NCBI GenBank assembly: GCA_963847715.1
Contig: CAWKAZ010000014.1
Location: forward strand, 186,001-250,000
Direction: 5' to 3'
DNA length: 64,000 bases
Source of the DNA: Acidiflorens sp963847715
GTDB lineage: Bacteria > Acidobacteriota > Terriglobia > Terriglobales > Acidobacteriaceae
Numbering within the stretch: the first letter of the stretch is position 1; each line of letters opens with the position of its first letter. A program made the position numbers and the translations under genes. The notes beneath the pieces are model-generated. The model was not told the origin of the DNA. It ran no database searches and worked only from the letters and a program-made list of their open reading frames with translations. Positions 23,547 to 31,749 of the stretch are shown in pieces.

Positions 23547-25399
23547 ATGACTCCGTCAAACAAACTCCGTCTTCCTGCCGGTCGCCGCGCTCATCACTGT
23601 ATAGCGTGTCTCTTTGCTCTGTTTGTCCTTTCGTACGTTGCGCTGGCTGCTCCTCCGACGCTTCCTGCCGCTGATCCGCAACGCTACCTTGACGACATCA
23701 AGGCGCTCACGACGCCTGCGATGGAGGGTCGCGGTGACGGCACAAAAGGGCTGACTCGGGCTCAACATTTGATCGAGAAGCGGTACAAGAGTCTCGGGTC
23801 TCGAGCCTGCGGGCTCGAATTCTTACCTGCAACCTTTCACCGTGATCACGGGCGCACAGCTGAAAGGGAAGAACACCTTCATAGTCACGAACGGCAGCGA
23901 GAAGCGGGAGTTGAAGGCGAAGCAGGATTTCGTTCCATTCAGCTTTTCCGCCTCGGGCGAGGCGCGCGGAAACATAGTGTTTGCCGGATACGGCATCACC
24001 GCCGACGAGTTTCATTACGACGATTACGCAGGCCTCGATGTCAAAGACAAGATTGTCGTCGTGATGCGCTACGAGCCTCCATCGTTTGCCGTGAAGGAAG
24101 GGAATCACGGCCTCACGCGAAATGCCGCAACTGATATCGAAAGCAATCAACGCTCGGAACCATGGCGCGAAGGCATTCGTCGTGGTGAACGGAAAATTGG
24201 GAGATGGCGAGGAAGACGTGCTCACGCGCTTCGGCAGCGTGAGCGGTCCGGAGAATGTCGGCATCCTCTTTCTACAGGTCAAGAACGACGTGGCAGATGG
24301 ATGGCTGAAGGCCGCAAGTAAATCGCTCGCCGATTTGCAGAAGCAGATCAACGATGCCACAAAGCCCGCATCTTTCGCGTTGCCGGAGAGCGAAGTCGCG
24401 TCCGTTGCGGTGAATATCCGGACGACGCGCGCGACGGTGAACAACGTGCTCGCCTATCTTCCGGGGAAGACCGATGAATACGTGATCATTGGCGCGCACT
24501 ACGATCATCTCGGACGCGGCAATTTCGATTCGCTCGCTCCTTCGCAGGTTGGGCAGATTCATCCCGGAGCCGATGACAACGCTTCGGGCACAGCCGGAGT
24601 TCTCGAACTCGCGCGGCTGCTCGCTCCGCAGAAAGGCCAGTTGCGGCGCGGAATTTTGTTCATGTCGTTTGCCGGAGAAGAGTTGGGGCTGCTCGGTTCC
24701 GCGGCGTGGGTGAAGGAGCCGACGCGTCCGCTCGACAAAGCGGTTGCCATGTTGAACATGGACATGGTTGGCCGCATCAAGGATCAAAAAGTCTACATCG
24801 GAGGCGTTGGAACGGGTTCGACGCTCAAGGCTGCGGTGGAGCAAGCCGCGGGGAATTCAGGATTCAAGATCGAATATTCGCCGGGAGGATATTCGTCGAG
24901 CGACCATACATCGTTTGTCGCGAAGAAAATTCCGGTGCTGTTTTTCTTCTCCGGGCTGCACTCCGATTATCACAAGCCGTCCGACACGTGGGACAAGATC
25001 GATCCGCACGCGGCTGCGCGACTGGTGAACGTCGTCGGGACAACGGGAGAATCCTTGGCCGATGCGGAAGAACGTCCTGCGTTCCTCGTCGTGGCGGAAG
25101 AAAAACCGCCCGGCGGATCGGGAGGCAGCGGCTACGGTCCGTACTTCGGATCGATTCCAGATTTTGGCCAGGTGGAAACTGGCGTGAAGTTTTCCGATGT
25201 GAGACCGAATTCGCCCGCAGCCAAGGCCGGACTGAAAGCCGGAGACATCCTGATTCAGTTTGGCGACAAGCCGATCAAGAATCTCTACGACTTCACCGAT
25301 GCGCTACGCCGCAGCAAAGTCGGAGATGTAGTCGAGGTCAAGGTGCTGCGTGATGGGCAAACGATTACGGCGACCGTGAAGCTGGAACAGCGGAAGTAA
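23547..25399 (+). pseudogene. Exported M28-family peptidase with PDZ domain, two frameshifts
   Basis: The ATG at 23547 starts a signal peptide (CIACLFALFVLSYVALAA) and a domain reading YLDDIKALTTPAMEGRGDG. An extra G at about 23796-23798 breaks the frame before LEPAGSNSYLQPFTV. An extra C at about 24125 breaks it again before QLISKAINARNHGAKAF. The third segment holds the M28 zinc motifs (GAHYDHLG, ADDNASGTAGVLEL, FAGEELGLLG, SSDHTSF). It ends in a C-terminal PDZ domain (GVKFSDVRPNSPAAKAGLKA, then GDILIQFGDKPI). Intact length would be about 616 residues. M28-plus-PDZ peptidases are common in this phylum. The peptidase core itself is uninterrupted, so a downstream start could yield a partial product. 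Confidence 0.85.
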
Positions 25400-25513
25400 G
25401 TAGCGCCGGCGGGTGACAGAGATACAGGGCACCCTCCTTATTTCTCGGTCAGAGTTGGGCTTGCATTTCTGCTATCAACTGCTAAACTTCCGTGCCGAGG
25501 ACGTGGCGGGACT

Positions 25514-25780
25514 GTGGGAGCCTACAACGGAACGCGCCGATGGAGCAGCAAAGAGTTAGGCCTTTTGAGCATCGCGCTGTGCTTTTTTTCGTTTTTCTTA
25601 CTTCCGCTCTTGGATAACTTCCCGGCACGTTTTCTTGGACTGCCGCTTCTTATTATTCAGATAGCTGTCTTCTTTTGTGCGATGGTTGCCGCAGAACGAG
25701 GAAGCAAAATGTGGCTACTCGTATGGCTAGAACCACTGTTCGTTATTTTCCTTGCGGCCTTTCTCTCTTCTTCGGATTGA
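25514..25780 (+). CDS. Small membrane protein, hypothetical
   Basis: The 88-residue frame begins at a GTG and contains three hydrophobic segments (LLSIALCFFSFFLLPLL, LGLPLLIIQIAVFFCAMVAA, LLVWLEPLFVIFLAAFL). It looks like a genuine three-helix membrane protein, but there is no strong ribosome-binding site and no family is recognised. It follows the M28-PDZ gene by 114 bp. Confidence 0.45.
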   Translation: MGAYNGTRRWSSKELGLLSIALCFFSFFLLPLLDNFPARFLGLPLLIIQIAVFFCAMVAAERGSKMWLLVWLEPLFVIFLAAFLSSSD

Positions 25781-25986
25781 TCCAAAACGGCCGACTACCC
25801 GTGGCGGACGGTCATTTGGCGAAACCAGGCGTTGGAAGAGGTAGTGTTGTCATCCCGGTCCTCAGCCGGGCAAAAAAAACGCAAGAAAGCGGTCAAACTC
25901 CGTTCCGACAGGGGGAAGGAATAGCCCGAACAAGCAACTTACAAATCAGGAGAGCTGGCAGGCACTAAAGGAAGCGAGGCAGGCAA

Positions 25987-26175
25987 ATGAGGCCACTGGT
26001 GGACGGCCTGCGCTGGGTCACCTTGACGCCATGTTGTTTTGTGCTTTCTGTACTTGGTCCTCTCGTCTGGGCCATGATCTGTCTGCTCGGTGTCGCTGTG
26101 ATCATTTCCGCCTTTGCCCTACCGATTTATTTGATATTGCAGTTGGTCTGCGCGGTGTGCACCCAGTGCCGTTAA
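25987..26175 (+). CDS. Very small membrane protein, hypothetical
   Basis: This 62-residue frame holds two close membrane helices (FVLSVLGPLVWAMICLL and VAVIISAFALPIYLILQL) and ends VCTQCR. An AGGCAGGCAA stretch precedes the ATG. The composition is that of a real membrane peptide, but no family is recognised. The region 25781-25986 before it shows no other gene. Confidence 0.4.
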   Translation: MRPLVDGLRWVTLTPCCFVLSVLGPLVWAMICLLGVAVIISAFALPIYLILQLVCAVCTQCR

Positions 26176-26190
26176 GAAAATTGCGGGTGC

Positions 26191-26219
26191 CGCACTTCTC
26201 GCGGTTTTCGAGAAGTGCG
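26191..26219. repeat. Covarying hairpin, family 2, copy 1
   Basis: CGCACTTCTCG at 26191-26201 pairs perfectly with CGAGAAGTGCG at 26209-26219. On the minus strand the loop reads AAAACCG and the hairpin is followed by GCACCCGC. It shares loop and flanking bases, but not stem bases, with hairpins at 27656-27694 and 62323-62351. Confidence 0.7.
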
Positions 26220-26304
26220 CAGCAGACTGCTTGCGCGACGAGCCTTGGATGTTCACTTCCGCGGGGTGTCGACAGCGGGAACCCCCACGTCTCGAAAAGC
26301 GCGA

Positions 26305-26340
26305 GAACCTTCGACAGGCTCAGGGCAGGCTCCGGGGCAC
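26305..26340. repeat. Widespread short intergenic repeat
   Basis: The string CTTCGACAGGCTCAGGGCAG near 26310 belongs to a short repeat that I recall from intergenic DNA of many unrelated bacteria. Only one copy is in this window, so its repeat nature rests on recollection. It lies in the 258-bp gap between a small membrane gene and the end of the metallophosphoesterase gene, which otherwise shows nothing recognisable. Confidence 0.45.
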
Positions 26341-26433
26341 CCCAAGTCATTTCGCGGTCGGCTTTGAAATGTGACCCACGTTACACATCGCGGGGATGTG
26401 CGCCACCCGCCCGATGTGGAAAGGCCATGAGCC

Positions 26434-27543
26434 TCACTGGAACTCAAGCATAACAATCTCTGGATTCGACCCGAGACGCAGTGGCGGTCCCCACGTTCCT
26501 GCTCCGCTCGACGTGAAGACCTGCATCTTTCCGATCCAACTTAAGCCATAGACAAACTTGCGGTAAATGCGTTGCGCCATCCAGCTCCAGGGAAAGAATT
26601 GGCCGAGGTGCGTATGCCCGGACAACTGCAGAGAAACGCCTGCGGCCTCCGCGATGTGCGGACGGTCGGGTGCATGCAATAAGAGAATGCTGGCGCGTTC
26701 GCGATCCACGCCGATGCGCTGCAGCGCCGACGCGAGATGTCCATCCTGAGTGGCGTTGCGATAGGGCACGCCGATGATCTGCAAGCCGTCCGCTTCCACC
26801 TTCTCGTTATCAAGCACGCGCACTCCAGCGTCGGCGACAGCGCGCAGATATTTGCTGTCGTCCGCAAATTGTTCGTGATTGCCGGCAACAAAATAAACTC
26901 CATGCGGAGCAGTCAACTTTCTCAAGGGCTCGGCCGCTCGTCCGGCATCAATGGCGGTGCCGTCGAATAGATCGCCGGCAATAAAAATCAAGTCGGGTTC
27001 TTCTTTCAGAATCTTTGCCACCATCCGGCGCAGAAAACTCCCGTTTCGCACGTGTCCAAGATGGACGTCACTGATCAGCGCCGCCGTTCGTCCCCTCCAA
27101 GCCTCAGGCAGGTTTGCGAGCTTTACGGTCGTTCGTGTGATGCGCGTCCAGCTGGCGTTGAAGACTCCGTAGAGTCCGGCCAATACCGCCGCGCTATAGA
27201 GCGCTTCTACGATGCGATGGAACGGAAGTGCGGCTCCCGAAAGCCGCGCAATGCCGAAAACAATCCATGCGGCGAGGGTCGCGAGAAAAAGGAAACTTAC
27301 GAGGCCAATCCAGACCGAAGCGAGCTTGTAAAACCCGCGCACCACGGCATTCGTATAGCGAAAGGCAAGCAGCGAGGCTGCCACAAAACTCACCGATAAG
27401 AGACCAAGAACGATTTTGATCCACAAGGTCTCACGGGGAGAACCCGGGGGGAATGTCCACGTTTGGTAGAAGAGAAAATGGGTTAGAAAAAGAACGGTCT
27501 GAACGATAACCACAAACCTCAAAATTCGCCGGGCTCTATGCAT
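26434..27543 (-). CDS. Membrane-anchored metallophosphoesterase (YkuE/YaeI-like)
   Basis: The 369-residue protein has four predicted N-terminal membrane helices (VVIVQTVLFLTHFLFY, LGLLSVSFVAASLLA and others). A calcineurin-like phosphoesterase domain follows: SDVHLGH, GDLFDG, VAGNHEQ, LLLHAPD and SGHTHLGQ supply the two-metal ligands. Relatives hydrolyse UDP-diacylglucosamine or other phosphodiesters at the membrane, and the substrate here is unknown. I chose the ATG at 27543 because the longer frame adds non-conserved sequence. A hairpin repeat lies about 110 bp upstream. Confidence 0.88.
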   Translation of the reverse strand: MHRARRILRFVVIVQTVLFLTHFLFYQTWTFPPGSPRETLWIKIVLGLLSVSFVAASLLAFRYTNAVVRGFYKLASVWIGLVSFLFLATLAAWIVFGIARLSGAALPFHRIVEALYSAAVLAGLYGVFNASWTRITRTTVKLANLPEAWRGRTAALISDVHLGHVRNGSFLRRMVAKILKEEPDLIFIAGDLFDGTAIDAGRAAEPLRKLTAPHGVYFVAGNHEQFADDSKYLRAVADAGVRVLDNEKVEADGLQIIGVPYRNATQDGHLASALQRIGVDRERASILLLHAPDRPHIAEAAGVSLQLSGHTHLGQFFPWSWMAQRIYRKFVYGLSWIGKMQVFTSSGAGTWGPPLRLGSNPEIVMLEFQ

Positions 27544-27655
27544 GCAGATTAGATTCCCCGGACCGGCATTTCGATTGTGGGGATATTTCAGATACAAACT
27601 TTCCCGTCCCGGGCGCGAAAATGACAAAATCCCTAGGCGTACGCGTCCGTGGAAT

Positions 27656-27694
27656 CCCACTCTAACGTCGCACAAACCGCGACGTTAGGATGGG
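27656..27694. repeat. Covarying hairpin, family 2, copy 2
   Basis: CTAACGTCGC at 27662-27671 pairs with GCGACGTTAG at 27679-27688, with outer CCCA/TGGG pairing and a loop reading ACAAACC. The flanks GGAATCCCAC and TGGGCACCCG are shared with copy 3 although the stem differs. It sits between the M19 dipeptidase end and the metallophosphoesterase promoter. Confidence 0.7.
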
Positions 27695-27701
27695 CACCCG
27701 G

Positions 27702-29009
27702 CTAGGGGCGCCACTCGCGCGTCAATCCCTCCGTGATGAGGGGAGTCTCCGACTTTTGTAGTTCTGCAGCCACCTTTTCCATCTGACGCATGGCGCGGAG
27801 ATGGTTTCGTCCAGCGATCTTGAGCACATCGTCATCGGAATAACCGCGCCGCAGAAGTTCGGCGAAAAGGTAGGGATAGCGAGTGACATTCTCCAAGCCA
27901 GATACCATCGAATCCGGAGCAGCTTCATAAAAATCGGCGCCAATGCCTATGTGGTCGATGCCCGCCATTTTGCGGATGTGGTCGATGTGGTCGGCAACAT
28001 CGGAAACGGTGCCGCGCGGCATTATGTTGGCCTTCTCCCAATCAGCGATCCCCTTCGCAATCGCTTTGTCGCTCTCAAGACGGGCGTGCAGATCCTTGAG
28101 GGCGGCCGTGCGTTTCTCTTGCCATTCAGGATTCCTGGGTGACACGAACGCCGCGATGAAATTCACGTGGACGACGCCGCCATTGGCTGGCATCATCCGG
28201 AGCACATCGTCGGGAACGCAGCGCGGGTGAGGGTCAATGGCGAAGGCATTCGAATGCGAGAAAATTACGGGAGCGCGGCTTACCCGCAGCGTGTCTCGCA
28301 TGGTGTCTGCGCTGACATGCGAGATGTCGGCAAACATGCCCAAGCGGTTCATCTCCTTCACCACGCGTTCCCCGAACTCTGTCAGACCGTAGTGTTCCGG
28401 ACGATCGGTTGCAGAATCTGCCCAGTCGATGTTGTCCCAATGAGTCAGGGTCATGTAACGGGCGCCCAAATCATGAAAAATGCGCAGCGCCGCTGGGGAG
28501 TTCTCGATCATGTGGCCGCCTTCCACTCCCAGCAGACAAGCGATACGTCCCGACTGGTGGATGCGGTCGATGTCGTCTGCCGTTCGCGCTTGTTCCATCT
28601 CGGGCCGGCTGCGCATGAAGCGCAGGGCCACATCAAACTCGCGGAGCGCTTCATGCAACGAAGTGTGCGTCCTCTGCGTGGCCGATTCAACGAAGACCGA
28701 CCAGTACTGTGCCCCTACGCGCCCCTCGCGCAAGCGGGGAAGGTCAGCGCAAAGCGTCGGCTGAACTTTGCTCATATCGAACGATGTCAGGTCGCCTGCC
28801 TTGGTTTCGAGCAGCATTGACGGCAGATCGTTGTGCGTGTCGATGAGCGGAGCCTTCTCTAGAAGCGCTTTTGCTCGGTCTAGCATGTTCGAGTCAGGAT
28901 CTGGCATTTCCACAATAGCGCCGCTAGTGTCCGCGAGCAGAGAGTTAGGGAGAACCGCGGAACCTGCGATCAGACTTGCCTGTTCAAGAAAACGGCGACG
29001 TGAAATCAT
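27702..29009 (-). CDS. Membrane dipeptidase, M19 (renal dipeptidase) family
   Basis: The 435-residue protein has an N-terminal MISRRRFLEQASLIAG, which resembles a twin-arginine signal. The zinc site begins with DTHND (H59, D61). It continues with the bridging glutamate in LGVEGGHMIE and histidines in ADISHVSADT and FSHSNAFA. A C-terminal aspartate lies in DHIGIGADF. Enzymes of this family cleave dipeptides, including D-amino-acid dipeptides, outside the cytoplasm. The GGAG ribosome-binding site is near the ATG. It fits with the local abundance of secreted peptidases. Confidence 0.93.
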   Translation of the reverse strand: MISRRRFLEQASLIAGSAVLPNSLLADTSGAIVEMPDPDSNMLDRAKALLEKAPLIDTHNDLPSMLLETKAGDLTSFDMSKVQPTLCADLPRLREGRVGAQYWSVFVESATQRTHTSLHEALREFDVALRFMRSRPEMEQARTADDIDRIHQSGRIACLLGVEGGHMIENSPAALRIFHDLGARYMTLTHWDNIDWADSATDRPEHYGLTEFGERVVKEMNRLGMFADISHVSADTMRDTLRVSRAPVIFSHSNAFAIDPHPRCVPDDVLRMMPANGGVVHVNFIAAFVSPRNPEWQEKRTAALKDLHARLESDKAIAKGIADWEKANIMPRGTVSDVADHIDHIRKMAGIDHIGIGADFYEAAPDSMVSGLENVTRYPYLFAELLRRGYSDDDVLKIAGRNHLRAMRQMEKVAAELQKSETPLITEGLTREWRP

Positions 29010-29319
29010 GCGGCTACTCCTTAAATATTAAGAGGTCGCGCATTGAATGCATGCGCGGCTGCGGAATTGTATCCCAATTCCTACTCCCTCCATCCGCTGT
29101 CGCTCTCATGAGTGCAGAGATCCGGTCGCGAACTATTCCGGCCGCGTGACGTGCAAACCGGAAGTTAACTGTCGCTAACAGATGGGATGAGAAGGCCGGT
29201 CTCCGGCGGCATGCGGTGTACGCTCCCAAGTTATCGACGTGCTCAAGGCACAGATAAAAAGAAGACCGGCAATGAAGAAGGTCAGGGCTCCACCCGGCCG
29301 GAGCTCGCGAGGGTAGGCT
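29010..29319. other. Intergenic region, about 310 bp, no gene recognised
   Basis: The region lies between the start of the M19 dipeptidase gene and the end of a conserved hypothetical gene, both on the minus strand. An AT-rich stretch (TTAAATATTAAG) directly upstream of the dipeptidase is the only promoter-like signal. Short frames on both strands lack ribosome-binding sites. Confidence 0.4.
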
Positions 29320-30066
29320 TTATCCGTGACATGCCTGTACGCTGCCGCCAGCGGCAGGCGGATGGCCTGCACTTTGCAAATTGCCTGCTTCCGCCCGTAG
29401 CTTCCGGTCGCGCTCCGCACACATCCGCCGCGCCGTTAGCAGAAACGGATCATGGCCGTCGTGCAGGAGATAGTCCTCCAATTCCTGCGGATCGAGCCAG
29501 CCCTGCTCTGCCCACTTCTCTCGGAACATTGTTCTCTGTTCGACGGTTACGCTGGCATATAGCTCGTCCGCCGTTGGCGGCGGAGCGGGTGTATTCTGCG
29601 CCTCGCTTTCCTGTTCCCCGTCTTCCTCCTCTCCGTCTTCGGGATCATGCCCTTTGCCGCTGGCGGACCATGGCGTCATGCCGAGCGGGGTCTCTCCTGC
29701 CTTTTCGGGCTCTACGACCATCTGTGTGGGACTTGGTTTTTCGGCCTGCATGGTCTTCAGGTTCCCGGATGCGATCTGGAGCGCGTAGAGCAGTAGTCCG
29801 GCATCTTTGCGGTCGATTCGGCGCGCTAACATCATTTGCACAACCTGCTGGATCACGGTTTGAATCGAATGGGCGTCCTCGAGGACGGGGATGACGACGC
29901 TCCAGTCGGAATATAGCTCTCCGTCGAGATAAATGTCCGCTGCCCTGGGCCGGTTCTGGTCGTGGTAGAAGCAGAGTTCCTTGTCCTTGAGCGCCGGGGA
30001 TCCGCACTGCGTGCCGTTGGTCTTGATGTGTCGACAACGTCGAATATCTAATGGATAACTCGCCAT
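29320..30066 (-). CDS. Conserved hypothetical protein with a Cys/His N-terminal motif
   Basis: The 248-residue protein begins MASYPLDIRRCRHIKTNG, then QCGSPALKDKELCFYHD. The ligand set C-x-H, C and C-x2-H suggests a small zinc-binding knuckle. A helical segment and an acidic, low-complexity stretch (EDGEEEDGEQESE) follow, then a conserved-looking region (WAEQGWLDPQELEDYLLHDGH). I have seen this head in many acidobacterial hypothetical proteins, but no function is known. The ATG at 30066 has GAGGG at good spacing. Its last codons (SAGHPPAAGGSVQACHG) are encoded by a palindromic repeat. Confidence 0.7.
   Translation of the reverse strand: MASYPLDIRRCRHIKTNGTQCGSPALKDKELCFYHDQNRPRAADIYLDGELYSDWSVVIPVLEDAHSIQTVIQQVVQMMLARRIDRKDAGLLLYALQIASGNLKTMQAEKPSPTQMVVEPEKAGETPLGMTPWSASGKGHDPEDGEEEDGEQESEAQNTPAPPPTADELYASVTVEQRTMFREKWAEQGWLDPQELEDYLLHDGHDPFLLTARRMCAERDRKLRAEAGNLQSAGHPPAAGGSVQACHG
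29343..29358. repeat. Palindrome forming the 3' end of the preceding gene
   Basis: CTGCCGCCAGCGGCAG is a 7-base inverted repeat around CA. It encodes Pro-Pro-Ala-Ala-Gly-Gly near the C-terminus of the hypothetical protein, so the repeat probably inserted at or over the old stop codon. Confidence 0.55.
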
Positions 30067-30449
30067 AGGTGGCATCCCTCGTCGCGAAGAAAACGCGCGC
30101 AAATGAAAAGCGCGGCCCGGAGGCCGCGCTGATTTCTTCATGTCTATATCTATTATTTCAAAGTCGGAGGGAGAAACGGACAGGTTTGGGAGAAATATAT
30201 CTGGTGTGAATGGAGTGGGTTAGAGAGAAAGTTGGGGTTTGAGGGTCTTGACAAGGTTTTGCCAGGCCGATCGAACCGCTAACCATCACATTCTAAAATA
30301 CTTTACGCGTAACCCATTATTTCTCAAAGACTTGCAGAAATTTCCTCGTAAGTCTTTGACTTTAAAAGACCGCGACCAAGGGGGTCTAAGCCTCAAAGAA
30401 AAGCCCCGCTTTTCGTCGGTCATATTCAACCCGCGAAAGTGCGAGAAGC
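30067..30449. other. AT-richer intergenic region with a perfect inverted repeat
   Basis: No gene is recognised. TCAAAGACTT (30324-30333) and AAGTCTTTGA (30350-30359) form a perfect 10-bp inverted repeat with a 16-base loop. AGACC and GGTCT form a smaller one just after it. The region is visibly richer in A and T than its neighbours. It must hold the promoter of the hypothetical gene at 30066 and could hold a terminator for the response-regulator gene. Confidence 0.45.
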
Positions 30450-31175
30450 TTATCGTCCTGCTTCGAAACGGTAGCCGATTCCACGCAGCGTTTTCAAGTA
30501 GCGCGGATGTCGTGGATCACGTTCGATTTTTTCGCGCAAACGGCGCACGAACACATCAATGGATCGCGGTGTCACGAACGAGCCTTCTTTCCAGACGGCA
30601 TCGAGCAATTGATCGCGGGTAAAGACGCGGCCACGATGTCTGGCCAGGTACTCGAGCAAGCGGAACTCGCGGACAGTGGTGAGCACCGTTCGGCCTTGCA
30701 CGCGAACGGTCATCGAGGCGATATCAATTTCGAGCTCTCCCAACTGCATCACCTCGTGGTTGGGAGCCTCGGGTTGAGTGCGCAGGACGTTGCGGACACG
30801 CGCAATCAACTCGCGGGGACTGAAGGGCTTAGTGATGTAGCCGTCGCCGCCAGCGTCGAATGCCTGCAGGCGATCCGGTTCTTGGGTGCGAGCAGAAAGA
30901 AAAATTACCGGTGTCTTGGCCAGGCGTTCGTGCTGCCGGATCTGGCGACAGAGGTCAAAGCCGCTGATTCCGGGCAACATAATATCGAGTAGAAACAGCG
31001 CAGGCTGGGCCATCGCTGCCTGCGGTACGACAGGCGCGCCCGTGAAAAATGTGGAGACTTCGTATCCAGCGGTCCGAAGATTGTGCTCGATCAGTTGAGA
31101 CACATCGGGGTCGTCTTCCACGACATAGATCAGATCGGAGAAGTGCGGTTTGTCGATAACCTGCAAATGATCCAT
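30450..31175 (-). CDS. OmpR/PhoB-family response regulator
   Basis: The 241-residue protein has a receiver domain with acidic pocket E20-D21-D22, phospho-acceptor D64 (LLDIMLPG) and K116 (ITKPFSP). The C-terminal winged helix ends KTLRGIGYRFE, typical of OmpR/PhoB regulators (TTVREFRLLEYLARHRGRVFTR, then SIDVFVRRLREKIE). No histidine kinase gene adjoins it, so it is an orphan in this window. Direct repeats with 11-bp spacing about 110-150 bp upstream could be its own binding site. Confidence 0.92.
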   Translation of the reverse strand: MDHLQVIDKPHFSDLIYVVEDDPDVSQLIEHNLRTAGYEVSTFFTGAPVVPQAAMAQPALFLLDIMLPGISGFDLCRQIRQHERLAKTPVIFLSARTQEPDRLQAFDAGGDGYITKPFSPRELIARVRNVLRTQPEAPNHEVMQLGELEIDIASMTVRVQGRTVLTTVREFRLLEYLARHRGRVFTRDQLLDAVWKEGSFVTPRSIDVFVRRLREKIERDPRHPRYLKTLRGIGYRFEAGR

Positions 31176-31285
31176 GCTAAAAAAAGAGCCTCACAAATGC
31201 CCCGAAAGACATGACGTTTCGGGTTTCACTCGAACACACCTCTACTTTTGGTGTAGAACCGAGGGAACTAAGGAGTACCGAAGAA

Positions 31286-31325
31286 TTGTTAAGGCAATGT
31301 GACACTTGAGTTAATTTCGAGTTAA
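31286..31325. promoter_or_regulatory. Direct repeats with 11-bp period, candidate response-regulator site
   Basis: GAGTTAA occurs at 31308-31314 and 31319-31325, and a related TTGTTAA at 31286-31292, so all three lie in an 11-bp register. OmpR/PhoB-type regulators bind tandem half-sites at this spacing. The site lies between the response-regulator gene and the divergent DUF3467 unit. No binding data exist. Confidence 0.4.
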
Positions 31326-31455
31326 GATCGCCCTCGCCGCTTGCTCAGGCCGCTGGACCAAACGCCGCATGGAGCCAGCAAATCGAAGGATTCGCAGGCG
31401 GTTTGGGCGACGAGGTCTTTGCCCTCGGTTCATGTCATTCGGTACACTTCCGAGT

Positions 31456-31749
31456 ATGAATACGACGAATCAGCCGAATGTGAAGTTCGTGCAAACCGAG
31501 GATTACCGCGACGCTTACTCCAACAGTGTCCAGATCCGCGTGAATGTTTGGGATTTCTTTCTGGTCTTTGGAACCATGCAGCAAAGCTCGGAGACGCAGG
31601 TGGAACTGCGCAATTTCCAGGGCATCTACTTGAGCCCGCAGCAGGCGAAAGCTCTGATGGGACTTCTGCAGCAGAACGTGACGAACTACGAGGCTGCATT
31701 CGGCGAAATCAAACTTGAACCACGCACTCCCGGTGGACCTGTTCACTGA
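31456..31749 (+). CDS. DUF3467 family protein
   Basis: The 97-residue protein begins MNTTNQPNVKFVQTEDYRD and contains the conserved NSVQIRVNVWDFFLVFGTM and LSPQQAKALMGLLQQNV segments of DUF3467. The family is small, beta-rich at the start and helical at the end, and has no known function. The ATG at 31456 was chosen over a longer frame because conservation starts there. Its stop overlaps the start of the next gene (TGATG), so it is coupled to the membrane glycosyltransferase. Confidence 0.83.
   Translation: MNTTNQPNVKFVQTEDYRDAYSNSVQIRVNVWDFFLVFGTMQQSSETQVELRNFQGIYLSPQQAKALMGLLQQNVTNYEAAFGEIKLEPRTPGGPVH

Noticed and set aside
29187..29894. A 235-residue plus-strand open frame
   Set aside because: It overlaps antisense to the Cys/His hypothetical gene, which has a better start signal and a conserved N-terminal motif.
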